A DNA stretch of 33,272 nt from Coriobacteriales bacterium (GTDB lineage Bacteria > Actinomycetota > Coriobacteriia > Coriobacteriales > UBA8131): assembly GCA_031263105.1 (NCBI GenBank), contig JAISGJ010000220.1, positions 1 through 33,272 on the forward strand, given 5' to 3'. Below the pieces are notes generated by a model. It worked only from the letters and a program-made list of their open reading frames with translations. It had not been told where the DNA came from and made no database searches. Made by a program: the position numbers and the translations under genes. Every line of letters begins with the position of its first letter. The first letter of the stretch is position 1. Below are positions 19,101 to 27,181 of this stretch, piece by piece.

Positions 19101-19349
19101 GCACTGACGCGACCGGAGGCCATCAAGGACTTCTACGAGAACGACGAGCTCGTGGCGATGACGCGGGAACTCACGGACGTCCTGCGCAAGAGCCGCACCA
19201 TCGACTGGCAAAAGAAGGAGTCCGCCCGCGCCGGGATGCGCCGCATGGTCAAGAAGCTCCTGAAGAAGCACAAGTACCCGCCCGAGGGCATGGACGACGC
19301 CATCACCACCGTCATAGGCCAATGCGAGATGTGGACGGACAGGCCATAA
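16179..19349 (+). CDS. hsdR: Type I restriction endonuclease subunit R
   Basis: 1056 aa; nuclease region VFELKSP; helicase motifs HTQGSGKSLSM, DEAHRSQ, GFTGTPI, QAIARVNRV. Confidence 0.95.
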   Translation: MPQDTYRYAHFTEAHYENAVIEVLRDTLGYGSVYAPDLERDYTDPLYVDELLPALRKINPKVPEAALAEAVYRLRDFEGGTLWQKNIRFMDYLQNGVPVNYHDGGEQQAELVNLVDYEDVGRNTFTVANQWTVVENSEKRPDVIVFLNGMPIVVFELKSPSREETDASEAYRQLRNYMQEIPSLFVYNAFCVMSDLATSKAGTITAEEDRFMEWKTKDGSYENTQHAQFDTFLEGMFDKARLLDIVKNFICFSDDVKILGAYHQYFAVRKAIDSTQSASGTDGKGGVFWHTQGSGKSLSMVFYAHLLQEALNSPTIVVLTDRNDLDDQLFEQFSKCADFLRQTPVQAESREHLKELLAGRRANGIIFTTAQKFEESDERLSERSNVVIIADEAHRSQFIDQAVDSKTGRVKKTFGLIIRESLPNATYIGFTGTPISSKDRSTIEVFGNYIDVYDMTQAVEDGATRPVYYESRVIHLRLDEDILRLIDAEYDLMAQSAEPYAIEKSKKELGRMDSILGAEQTLDALCEDIVRHYEENRQNELTGKAMIVSYSRPIAMGIYRKILSMRPAWAEKVGVVMTSSNDDPEEWHGVIGNKRHRDEMAKRFKDDDDPLKIAIVVDMWLTGFDVPSLATMYLYKPMAGHNLMQAIARVNRVYKDKEGGLVVDYVGIASALKQAMNDYTNRDRHNYGDTNVAKTALPKFVEKLEVCRDLMHGFDYSVFMRDSASDLDRAKTISGGVNFLTAVEPLPRPAATPTDVIGSDDYFYADKVAEGAFGAPFAHKALKASPDERETRKDSFIKEAMLLRQALSLCRSLLTPAQRLEAAYFEAVRTLLTRITGEDKPLSLKDINARVNELLKASIRSEGVINLFSDIDTGFSLFDSQFLEEIAKMKERNLAVEILKKLLAEQISLYRRTNLVKSEKFSEMLSRAMKAYLNGMLSNEEVIAELMKMAHEMQTAHEEGSAMGLTDEELAFYDALTRPEAIKDFYENDELVAMTRELTDVLRKSRTIDWQKKESARAGMRRMVKKLLKKHKYPPEGMDDAITTVIGQCEMWTDRP

Positions 19350-19367
19350 CCGGCAGTTCTCAGACCC

Positions 19368-19736
19368 CTAGCTCAGTTCGGCGATGCATTGTTCGCAATA
19401 CGCCCTCAGGGGTGCTATGTCATGTGTGATTGTCTCCCAAAGATAGTCAGTGCGAAAGTCGCCGTAATGATGGGCCGCTATGTTGCGCATCTTTATTATC
19501 TGCCGCCAAGGAACATCGGCGTGTGAGTTCTTGAATGTTGGAGAAAGATGAGTCGCCAGTTCCCCGATCTGCAGGACACCCATCGCCGTGGTGTTCCTAT
19601 AGATGAAACTGCCAGTCAATGCCTCCTTGGAGTCGCCGAGCGCCTTCTTTGCCTCCTCTATCTCATCGCAATAGACGACGATCTTCTCAAGAATCGACTT
19701 GTCGCGCTCGTTGGTCGATACGGAGTCACTGCTCAT
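19368..19736 (-). CDS. HEPN-domain (DUF86-like) toxin
   Basis: MSSDSVSTNERDKSILEKIVVYCDEIEEA...IIKMRNIAAHHYGDF with R-x4-H motif; start inside the ORF-track entry 19368..19979. Confidence 0.85.
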   Translation of the reverse strand: MSSDSVSTNERDKSILEKIVVYCDEIEEAKKALGDSKEALTGSFIYRNTTAMGVLQIGELATHLSPTFKNSHADVPWRQIIKMRNIAAHHYGDFRTDYLWETITHDIAPLRAYCEQCIAELS

Positions 19737-20046
19737 AGACGACCACCTCGTGAGGGGCGATGCGGTCTCTGAATTCCTCACTGAGGGCATCGTCGGTGAG
19801 GAGGTCCACCGGCATCCCGAAGCTGTCCTCCAAGGCCAGCTGAAAGCCCGCCAACTGGATGAGGCCGCGAAGCGAGCCACGGTCAACGATACGAAAGTCC
19901 AAGTCGCTGTCCGAGGTAGGCGCGCCAACAGCATACGACCCAAAGAGGGAAACCTTGGCGACACCGTACTGACGGGCAATCGGCGTCACCTTTCGAGATA
20001 TTTCTGCTATGTCGTAATACTGGATCGACTTCATCTTCGTCACCAC
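19726..20046 (-). CDS. MNT-type nucleotidyltransferase antitoxin
   Basis: VSLFGSYAVGAPTSDSDLDF (GSxxx...DxD) minimal nucleotidyltransferase; overlaps the HEPN gene start. Confidence 0.88.
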   Translation of the reverse strand: MVTKMKSIQYYDIAEISRKVTPIARQYGVAKVSLFGSYAVGAPTSDSDLDFRIVDRGSLRGLIQLAGFQLALEDSFGMPVDLLTDDALSEEFRDRIAPHEVVVYEQ

Positions 20047-20075
20047 CAGCAGTATACCATCGACACGGCTCTGCT

Positions 20076-20257
20076 GGCCTATGGAACCGCCCGCTTCTCG
20101 TTGCCGCCGAGCGACATGGCCCGAGCCGTTCCAGCACGGATGTGCGACCGGGCTTGCGGCGGCGGCCCTCGTCCGGCTGCGGGCCGATGGGGTAGAATGG
20201 ATCTACGTTGTTTATCAGGGGATACCCGCGAGGGCAAAGGCGACAGGAGGGCGTCAC
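20076..20257 (+). promoter_or_regulatory. Uninterrupted promoter block upstream of MmeI-like gene (homologue of block at 10071-10630)
   Basis: GTTCCAGCACGGATGTGCGACCGGGCTTGCGG...GGGGTAGAATGG near-identical to the hsdM upstream region. Confidence 0.6.
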
Positions 20258-23047
20258 GTGGACATGAGGCGGCAGCGGGCGGCAGCGGCGGCCTTCGCCG
20301 GGAAGTGGGCGGGGCGCGGCTACGAGAAGGGCGACACCGCCCCGTTCTGGCTGGAGTTCCTGCGCGAGTGCCTGGGCGTGGCCGACCCCGACTCACTGGC
20401 CAGGTTCGAGAGGCGCACCGACGCGGGGTTCCCCGACGTGACCATCTCAGACACCGGGGTCATCATCGAGCAGAAGTCCCTGGGGGTGGACCTCGACAAG
20501 GCCGAGACCCGCCAGAGGCGGCAGGTCACCCCCTACGAGCAGGCGCTCAGCTACGCCCAGTCGCTGCCCCCCTCGCAAAGCCCGCGCTTCATCGTCACCT
20601 GCAACTTCGAGACCTTCCGCATCTACGACCGCGAGGCCGACCAGTCCGGCGAGGCCTTCACGCAGGTCGGGCTCGAGGAGCTGCCCGAGCAGGTGCACCT
20701 GTTCGGCTTCATGGCAGACCCCGCCAACTCCCGCACGGAGCGCGAGCGCAAGGTCTCCGTCGAGGCGGGCGCGCTCATCGGGGAGCTGCACCGCAGGCTC
20801 CGGGCCCAGTACCCCGACCCGGAGGGCGCCGAGAGCCGCCACTCGCTGAACGTGCTCTGCGTCCGGCTGGTCTTCCTGCTCTTCGCCGAGGACGCGGGGC
20901 TGCTCGGGAGGAAGGACTTCCTCTACGACTACCTGCGGGAGGTGCCCGCCGGCAAGGGGATGTTCCGCCGCGCCCTGCTCGACCTCTTCGACGTGCTGGA
21001 CACGCCCGCAGACGAGCGCAGGCTCTACCCGGGGGACGCGCTCGCCGGCTTCCCCCACATCAACGGCGGCCTGTTCGCAGAGCGCATCGAGGTCCCCGTC
21101 TTCACCGACGACATCAAGCACCACCTGCTCCAGAGGACCTCCCTGGGCTTCGACTGGTCGGCGATAAGCCCGGTCGTCTTCGGCGGGGTCTTCGAGTCCA
21201 CCCTGAACCCCGAGACCCGCGCCGGCGGCGGCATGCACTACACGAGCGTCGAGAACATCCACAAGGTCATAGGCCCGCTGTTCTTAGACGCGCTCGAGGA
21301 GGAGCTCGACGGCATCGTCGCCGCAGGGCTGCCGGAGAGGGCCTTGGCGCAGCGGCTCCGGGGCTTCCAGGACAGGCTCGCGTCCCTGCGCTTCCTCGAC
21401 CCCGCCTGCGGCTCCGGCAACTTCCTCACCGAGGCCTACCTCTGCCTGCGCCGCCTGGAGAACCGCGCTCTCATGCGGCTCCACGGCGGGCAGGGCACGC
21501 TCGACCTCGGCGACGGCGGCGCCGTCAAGGTGGGCCTCTCGCAGTTCTACGGCATCGAGATAAACGACTTCGCCGTGCGCGTGGCCGCCACCGCACTCTG
21601 GATAGCCGAGCTCCAAGCCAACCGGGAGAGCGAGGGCGTCACCCACCGCGCCATCGAGGACTTCCCCCTCAAGGACAGCGCCAACATCGTGCTCGCCAAC
21701 GCCCTCGCCACCGACTGGGACGACGTGCTGCCCGCCGACGAGTGCAGCTACGTCATGGGCAACCCGCCGTTCTTGGGGTATTCGACCATGAGCAAGCAAC
21801 AGGCGGCGGAGATGCAGGCCATCTTCGAGGGCACCAAGGGAGCCGGCACGCTTGACTACGTAGCCGCCTGGTACAGGAAGGCCGCCGACTACTCGGACGA
21901 CACGGGCGTCCACTGCGCCTTCGTCTCAACCAACTCGATCTGTCAAGGGCAGCAGGTCGAGCCGCTCTGGAAGCCTCTGTTCGAGCGCGGCATCCACATC
22001 AACTTCGCCCACAAGAGCTTCGTCTGGAACAGCGAGGCGACAGACCTCGCCCACGTTCACGTCGTCGTCGTCGGGTTCTCGCACGAGCCTGACCGACCGC
22101 TCCTGTTCGAGTACCTGGGCGGAAGGGGCGCGGCGACCGTCCGCCCGGTGAACAACATCAACGCCTATCTCGTAGACGCAGACAATGTGTTCGTCGCAAA
22201 GCGGTCGAAGCCGATGAGCGACGTGCCGCCCATGACCGCCGGAGGCAAGCCCACGGAGGGAGGCAACCTCATCCTGTCCCAAGACGAGAGGGACGAGCTA
22301 GTCTGCAGGGAGCCGCTTGCCGAGAGGTACATCCGCAGCTACTCGATGGGCGCCGAGTTCATCAACGGCATCCCCCGCTACTGCCTGTGGCTCGTGGACT
22401 GCCCTCCCCACGAGCTGCGCCAGATGCCCCTCGTGCGGGAGCGGGTCGAGCGGGTGCGCGAAATGCGCCTGGCGAGCTCGAAGGATGCGACGCGCAGAAA
22501 GGCCGCCACGCCGACGCTGTTCGATGAGATACGAGCGATTTCCGGTGACCACTATATAGCAGTACCGCAGGTCTCCTCCGAGAGACGAAACTACATACCC
22601 ATCGGGTTCCTGACGAACCAGACGGTTCCGGGCAACATGCTCTTCGTGATCGGAGGGGCCGACACGTACCTGTTCGGATTGCTCACCTCCCAGTTCCACA
22701 ACGCCTGGATGCGCACGATCGCCGGACGGCTGAAGTCAGATTATCGCTATTCGAACACACTGGTCTACAACACCTTCGTCTTCCCCGACGCGACTGAGGG
22801 GCAGAAGCAGGGAATCTCGGCTCGTGCCCAAGCGGTCCTTGATGCCCGCGCCAAATTCCCCGAAAGCTCCCTCGCCGACCTCTACGACCCCCTCGCCATG
22901 CCGCCCGACCTCCTCCGCGCCCACCGCTCCCTCGACCGCGCCGTCGAGCAGGCCTACGGCGTCACCTTCAACGGCGACGAGGAGCGAATTGTCGCGCATT
23001 TATTTGGGTTGTACTCGCAGGAAATCGAACATTTCGATGCCCAGTAA
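20258..23047 (+). CDS. MmeI-like (Type IIL/IIG) DNA methyltransferase, likely single-chain R-M enzyme
   Basis: FPDVTISDTGVIIEQK (PD-ExK-like nuclease), FLDPACGSGNF, GNPPFLG, MmeI-type domain order; GTG start 7 nt after AGGAGG. Confidence 0.85.
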   Translation: MDMRRQRAAAAAFAGKWAGRGYEKGDTAPFWLEFLRECLGVADPDSLARFERRTDAGFPDVTISDTGVIIEQKSLGVDLDKAETRQRRQVTPYEQALSYAQSLPPSQSPRFIVTCNFETFRIYDREADQSGEAFTQVGLEELPEQVHLFGFMADPANSRTERERKVSVEAGALIGELHRRLRAQYPDPEGAESRHSLNVLCVRLVFLLFAEDAGLLGRKDFLYDYLREVPAGKGMFRRALLDLFDVLDTPADERRLYPGDALAGFPHINGGLFAERIEVPVFTDDIKHHLLQRTSLGFDWSAISPVVFGGVFESTLNPETRAGGGMHYTSVENIHKVIGPLFLDALEEELDGIVAAGLPERALAQRLRGFQDRLASLRFLDPACGSGNFLTEAYLCLRRLENRALMRLHGGQGTLDLGDGGAVKVGLSQFYGIEINDFAVRVAATALWIAELQANRESEGVTHRAIEDFPLKDSANIVLANALATDWDDVLPADECSYVMGNPPFLGYSTMSKQQAAEMQAIFEGTKGAGTLDYVAAWYRKAADYSDDTGVHCAFVSTNSICQGQQVEPLWKPLFERGIHINFAHKSFVWNSEATDLAHVHVVVVGFSHEPDRPLLFEYLGGRGAATVRPVNNINAYLVDADNVFVAKRSKPMSDVPPMTAGGKPTEGGNLILSQDERDELVCREPLAERYIRSYSMGAEFINGIPRYCLWLVDCPPHELRQMPLVRERVERVREMRLASSKDATRRKAATPTLFDEIRAISGDHYIAVPQVSSERRNYIPIGFLTNQTVPGNMLFVIGGADTYLFGLLTSQFHNAWMRTIAGRLKSDYRYSNTLVYNTFVFPDATEGQKQGISARAQAVLDARAKFPESSLADLYDPLAMPPDLLRAHRSLDRAVEQAYGVTFNGDEERIVAHLFGLYSQEIEHFDAQ

Positions 23048-23117
23048 ATTCTGCGTCACTATTTCTTTGAAGCACGCTTTTAAGGCGTGAAACTTGAGAA
23101 TGGGAAATGAGGCAGTG

Positions 23118-24467
23118 ATGAAGCTCGAATACATATTAATTCCAACAGATGAAACAGATGATGAAGCTACTGCTCAAACAGTACGAGCATTTCTAAAGAG
23201 GCGGTTCAGGGCAGTAAGGGTAGATACGTTGGATTTGGAGTATCGCAAGAAGATAATAAGCGTACCTTATACGTTAAGGAAAAGTGAAGGTAGTGCAAGT
23301 ACACGATTCCATTTTTCTGTCGAACTATCCAACTTTCAGCGGGATTACCAGAGTCGTATTCTCTCAAAAGTCCATTCGCTAGTCTCCGAAGGGGAACGAC
23401 AACACTTTTATATCTTGCTTGTGCGAGATGATGTCAGCGCCTATTGTGCGGAAAGAATCTATCCTTCGCTATACCAACTGGAATCTCGGGTACGCTCCAT
23501 TCTCTACAAATTGCTTACAAAAGCCCTTGGACGTTACTGGTATGCGCAAGAAATGCCTAGCAAGCTAAAGAAGAACATTCAGAAGAAAATCAAGACATCG
23601 CCCAAACACTCGGAAGAAGAGGTGGTGGTAGAACGGGCACTGCAGGAACTCACCTTCAATGAACTTATTGAATGGTTACTGAGGAAATCAAGAGAGAACT
23701 CGCCTGACAAGATAATAGATGATGACCTAAGGGATGAAATTATATGCAACCTTAGCAAAGAAGAGATAATCGAAAAGGTGGCCACCGCACGCGAAAAGAC
23801 ATTATGGAGCAGATACCGTGCGGACTATTTTGAGATTGTCGGATTCGAAGAAAAGCTTGGAAAGCTCAAGGACGTCCGTAATGCTGTCTGCCATTGCAAG
23901 TTTTTTCATTGGGACGACCTGAGTTCAGCGAAGGCTCTATTTAAGGAAGGCGACTTGCTCGAATCTCTTGACAAGGGAATTGATAAAATTGACAGCGAAG
24001 ACATGACCGCTGAATTTGCTGCAGACGTTCTCCGGGATTCGGCATTAGGTCTCTCTGGACTCTCCGAAATGTTCAGCGAGTTATTGTATCCCCATGCAAT
24101 GAAGCTGTCGGAAATACTAGCCGACGCGATAGGCCCGATTACACAAAATTTCACGTCAGACATCCTTCAGCCCATCGCTAGGCCACTATCTGTTGCACAA
24201 ACGGAGCAAGCAGAGATGCTAAAAAGCTTCTTGGGTGCCATTATGCCCAAATACAATTTCACATCCGCAATCTCAAGCGTAACGGACTTTGGGATACACG
24301 AGGACATTGCTTCCCAAATGCTAAACTTACGAGGTCAATCATATGCAAACAATATGAGAACCACCATTTCTGCCCTTCCGTTAAAATGTTCAGGCTTACC
24401 AAGTAAAGACAAGGGCTTCGCGCAAATAGACAATAAGCACCATGTCGAGGAGAAGGATAAAGATTGA
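23118..24467 (+). CDS. Uncharacterised protein with HEPN-like region (RNAVCH)
   Basis: Long ORF directly downstream of the MmeI-like gene; IYPSLYQLESRVRSILYKLL... helix and LKDVRNAVCHCKFFHWDD (R-x4-H); visibly more AT-rich than neighbours; start 23118 or 23094. Confidence 0.7.
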   Translation: MKLEYILIPTDETDDEATAQTVRAFLKRRFRAVRVDTLDLEYRKKIISVPYTLRKSEGSASTRFHFSVELSNFQRDYQSRILSKVHSLVSEGERQHFYILLVRDDVSAYCAERIYPSLYQLESRVRSILYKLLTKALGRYWYAQEMPSKLKKNIQKKIKTSPKHSEEEVVVERALQELTFNELIEWLLRKSRENSPDKIIDDDLRDEIICNLSKEEIIEKVATAREKTLWSRYRADYFEIVGFEEKLGKLKDVRNAVCHCKFFHWDDLSSAKALFKEGDLLESLDKGIDKIDSEDMTAEFAADVLRDSALGLSGLSEMFSELLYPHAMKLSEILADAIGPITQNFTSDILQPIARPLSVAQTEQAEMLKSFLGAIMPKYNFTSAISSVTDFGIHEDIASQMLNLRGQSYANNMRTTISALPLKCSGLPSKDKGFAQIDNKHHVEEKDKD

Positions 24468-24510
24468 TGTTGAATCCACTGGCTGCAATTAGAGATAGGT
24501 GCGTAACATC

Positions 24511-26019
24511 ATGACCAACGAACACCTACACAAACTACTCGCCGAGGGCGAGGGCCTCACGGTCGAGTTCAAGGAGAGCACGAGCACCCTGAGCAACGCC
24601 GTGTTCGAGACCGTCAGCTCCTTCTCCAACCGCTATGGCGGCCATATACTCATCGGCGTCAAGGATGACGGCACGGTGCTTGGCGTGAGTCGCAATGCCG
24701 CTGGCTCGATGAAGAGGAACTTCGCCAACACCCTCAACAACCCCGAGCGCATGGCCCCCACGCTGTTCCTGAACCTAGAAGAGGCGGAGGTCGACGGCAG
24801 GCTCGTCCTCTATGCATACGTCCCCGCAAGCTCGCAGATACAGATGTTCTCCTCGCGGATATACGACCGCAACGAGGACGGTGACATGGACATCACCAAC
24901 TCCACCGACCTTATCGCCCAAATGTCCATCCGCAAGTCCAACAGCTTCACCGAGCGCAAGGTGTTCCCATACGCAACCTCAGACGACCTTCTGTTAAACG
25001 AACTGATGCCCGTCGTGCGCCGCAAGGCGGTAGGTCGGCAGGCTGGGCACCCGTGGGGCGATATGAGCGATATGGAGATACTGCTCAGCGCCGGCCTATA
25101 CGAGAAGGACAGGGTTACCGGCAAGGAGGGCTTCAACCTCGCAGCCCTCATGCTCTTCGGGCGCGACGAGATAATCCAGCAGGCGTCCCCCGGCTACGTG
25201 ACGGACTGCCTGCTGCGGGTGAAGGACATCGACCGCTACGACGACCGCGAGCGTGTGGACTGCAATCTCATCCAGGCATTCGACAAATGCATGGCGTTCA
25301 TCCGCAAGCACACCATCGACCCGTTCTTCCTCATCGACGACCTCAATGCCAGCGTTCGCGACAAGATCGCTAAGGAGTTGGTTTCCAACATCCTCGTCCA
25401 CCGAGAGTTCTCAAGCCCCATGCCAGGACGCATCGTCATCGAGAAGAACAGGATGACTGGCGAGAACTGGAATCGCTCGCTGCACCCCGGCCACCTTACA
25501 CCGGAGAGCTTCGAGCCCTATCCCAAGAATCCCATTCTCTCGCGCTTCTTCGTGAACATCGGCTACGCCGACACACTCGGGTCTGGTGTACGCAATCTGT
25601 TCAAATTCGTGAAGATGTACTCTGGCTCAGAACCGGAGTTACTTGAGAGCGATGTCTTCAAGACGATTATCCCGCTACCGCAGCTTGACGCAGAAAGCGT
25701 TAAGGTTGTGAGCTACGTTGCAGTGAGTGCTGCTCAAAGCACAAATACAGGTGAAACTGAAATTGGAAATACAACTGAAGGACAGGGCAATGCAACCACA
25801 AATGCAACTGTAACTCAATTCGGTGCAGCTGCAAATGCAACTGAAAATCAGATTCTTAACGCTGTTCGAAAAGAAAGGGCCATTTCATATGACGAGCTGG
25901 CGCAAAGGCTCTCGAAGGATAGAACGACAATCTACCGAAATATCAGGGCTCTTAAAGATAGAGGTATCTTGGAACGCGTTGGCCCTAATAAGGGCGGACA
26001 CTGGAGGATTCTAAAATAG
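24511..26019 (+). CDS. AlbA_2 (Schlafen-like) ATP-binding/RecG-like regulator with C-terminal HTH
   Basis: EGLTVEFKESTSTLSNAVFETVSSFSNRYGGHILIGVKDDG; ELVSNILVHREFS; HTH AISYDELAQRLSKDRTTIYRNIRALKDRG. Confidence 0.85.
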   Translation: MTNEHLHKLLAEGEGLTVEFKESTSTLSNAVFETVSSFSNRYGGHILIGVKDDGTVLGVSRNAAGSMKRNFANTLNNPERMAPTLFLNLEEAEVDGRLVLYAYVPASSQIQMFSSRIYDRNEDGDMDITNSTDLIAQMSIRKSNSFTERKVFPYATSDDLLLNELMPVVRRKAVGRQAGHPWGDMSDMEILLSAGLYEKDRVTGKEGFNLAALMLFGRDEIIQQASPGYVTDCLLRVKDIDRYDDRERVDCNLIQAFDKCMAFIRKHTIDPFFLIDDLNASVRDKIAKELVSNILVHREFSSPMPGRIVIEKNRMTGENWNRSLHPGHLTPESFEPYPKNPILSRFFVNIGYADTLGSGVRNLFKFVKMYSGSEPELLESDVFKTIIPLPQLDAESVKVVSYVAVSAAQSTNTGETEIGNTTEGQGNATTNATVTQFGAAANATENQILNAVRKERAISYDELAQRLSKDRTTIYRNIRALKDRGILERVGPNKGGHWRILK

Positions 26020-26030
26020 TGGAGGAGGCC

Positions 26031-26087
26031 ATGTCTGACGTGTGCAAAATTTGCGGTGCAGAGACCCGGCTTGATTCATTGCAGTAG
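26031..26087 (+). CDS. 18-aa Cys-pair mini-ORF (possible 5' remnant)
   Basis: GGAGGAGGCC then ATG: MSDVCKICGAETRLDSLQ*. Confidence 0.3.
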   Translation: MSDVCKICGAETRLDSLQ

Positions 26088-26171
26088 GGGGCATCTGCCA
26101 TAGGGAGCCTCCTAACCGTGCCACGAGTCGTAACAAAACAGTAGTCACCGGAATCGCTGAAAGGAATTGAA

Positions 26172-26345
26172 ATGCTTAACGAAAACGACTATTGCAAATG
26201 TGCGCACCCGTCATCTATCACGGCTACGGTGGACGAATGGGGTTATTGGGATACCTGTTGCGACTGCAATAAGCCACTTGAAGATGGCTTCCATGACTAC
26301 AATCACTACGATGGAAAAGATCACGACAATAGCGATTTGTACTGA
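26172..26345 (+). CDS. small Cys/His/Asp-rich protein, possible zinc-binding
   Basis: 57 aa not in ORF track: MLNENDYCKCAHPSSITATVDEWGYWDTCCDCNKPLEDGFHDYNHYDGKDHDNSDLY; AAAGGA upstream. Confidence 0.6.
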   Translation: MLNENDYCKCAHPSSITATVDEWGYWDTCCDCNKPLEDGFHDYNHYDGKDHDNSDLY

Positions 26346-26373
26346 TTATTCGTCCAAGACACCGTAACATGAC

Positions 26374-26619
26374 TCAGATGGCTATGCCGAGCAACGCCAG
26401 TACCGGGCAGCACGCGAACACGACAACGTACATCATCCCCACCAATATCACGACAACGATGGCTTCGCCCGCCCAGCCTCTCCTTTGGCCTTGTTCTCTG
26501 TTGGGCCCTTTCGTCCGCGCTATCGGTGCCTCTCGTTCGGCACGGCCTTGCTCCCTCGTCTCCTCTTTCCTAAGCAAGTAATCCTCCATCTGCCTGAAGC
26601 AATAAATCGGCATCTCCAT
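26374..26619 (-). CDS. small putative membrane protein
   Basis: 81 aa with C-terminal hydrophobic helix AIVVVILVGMMYVVVFACCPVLALLGIAI. Confidence 0.4.
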   Translation of the reverse strand: MEMPIYCFRQMEDYLLRKEETREQGRAEREAPIARTKGPNREQGQRRGWAGEAIVVVILVGMMYVVVFACCPVLALLGIAI

Positions 26620-26712
26620 AGAGAACCCGTTTCCAATTCTCCCACACGTAATTGAGGCATATTGTATGCTGCCTTAAGGACTGAGGCAATCCTTTCACTG
26701 CCTTGAGGAGCA

Positions 26713-27141
26713 GGTGCGGCGCCGTTCAGCCGCTCTGAGGCCCGCGACTTCTTGGATGTTGACAGGATACGAACCTCCGGCCTTTACTCCGACGACATGC
26801 CGCTGGCAATGATTCGCCAGCGTGCCCCCAGCTTCGAGATGGGCATGTTCGTTCAGCAGCTTGAGCACATAAATCGTTACCGTTCACATCCCACTGTCAT
26901 TCTGAGCGAAGCGCCCGCACGGGCGCGCAGCGTGAGAATCCTTGGGCACGCAGTGTCCAACTGGCCCGGTTGGGCGCTGGTGCTCTCAAAGATTCCTCGA
27001 CTTCGCTCGGAATGACAGTGGGGTGTGCAGTTGGAGCAGATAGAGTCCAGATTCAACGAGTGGATTGAAGCGCTCAAGGGCTTGGGGCGCAATGAAGCGG
27101 ATGCCGGAGATGCCCTTACGGAACACCCCCGGACTTCCTGA
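26713..27141 (+). pseudogene. Nucleotidyltransferase AbiEii-like remnant interrupted by repeat copy 4
   Basis: SRSEARDFLDVDRIRTSGLYSDDMPLAMIRQRAPSFEMGMFVQQLEHINRY before, QLEQIESRFNEWIEALKGLGRNEADAG after the repeat. Confidence 0.5.
26876..27027. repeat. MITE-like palindromic element, copy 4 (right end decayed)
   Basis: GTTACCGTTCACATCCCACTGTCATTCTGAGC ... GCTCGGAATGACAGTGGGGTGTG. Confidence 0.75.
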
Positions 27142-27181
27142 CAGGTCTGCCGACTGAATCATTTCCCGTCTGCGAGACGGG

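Noticed and set aside
19699-21855. 718-aa plus-strand ORF
   Set aside because: Out-of-frame to the MmeI-like gene and antisense to HEPN/MNT; Arg/Ala/Pro-rich shadow.
20258-23047. BREX pglX or DISARM methylase
   Set aside because: No pglZ, brxC, brxL or drm-type genes nearby; domain order and PD-ExK N-terminus fit MmeI-like better.
27165-27181. CCCGTCT-GCG-AGACGGG as terminator of the cytochrome gene
   Set aside because: Stem is good and correctly placed on the minus strand but lacks a clear T-tract; left uncalled.
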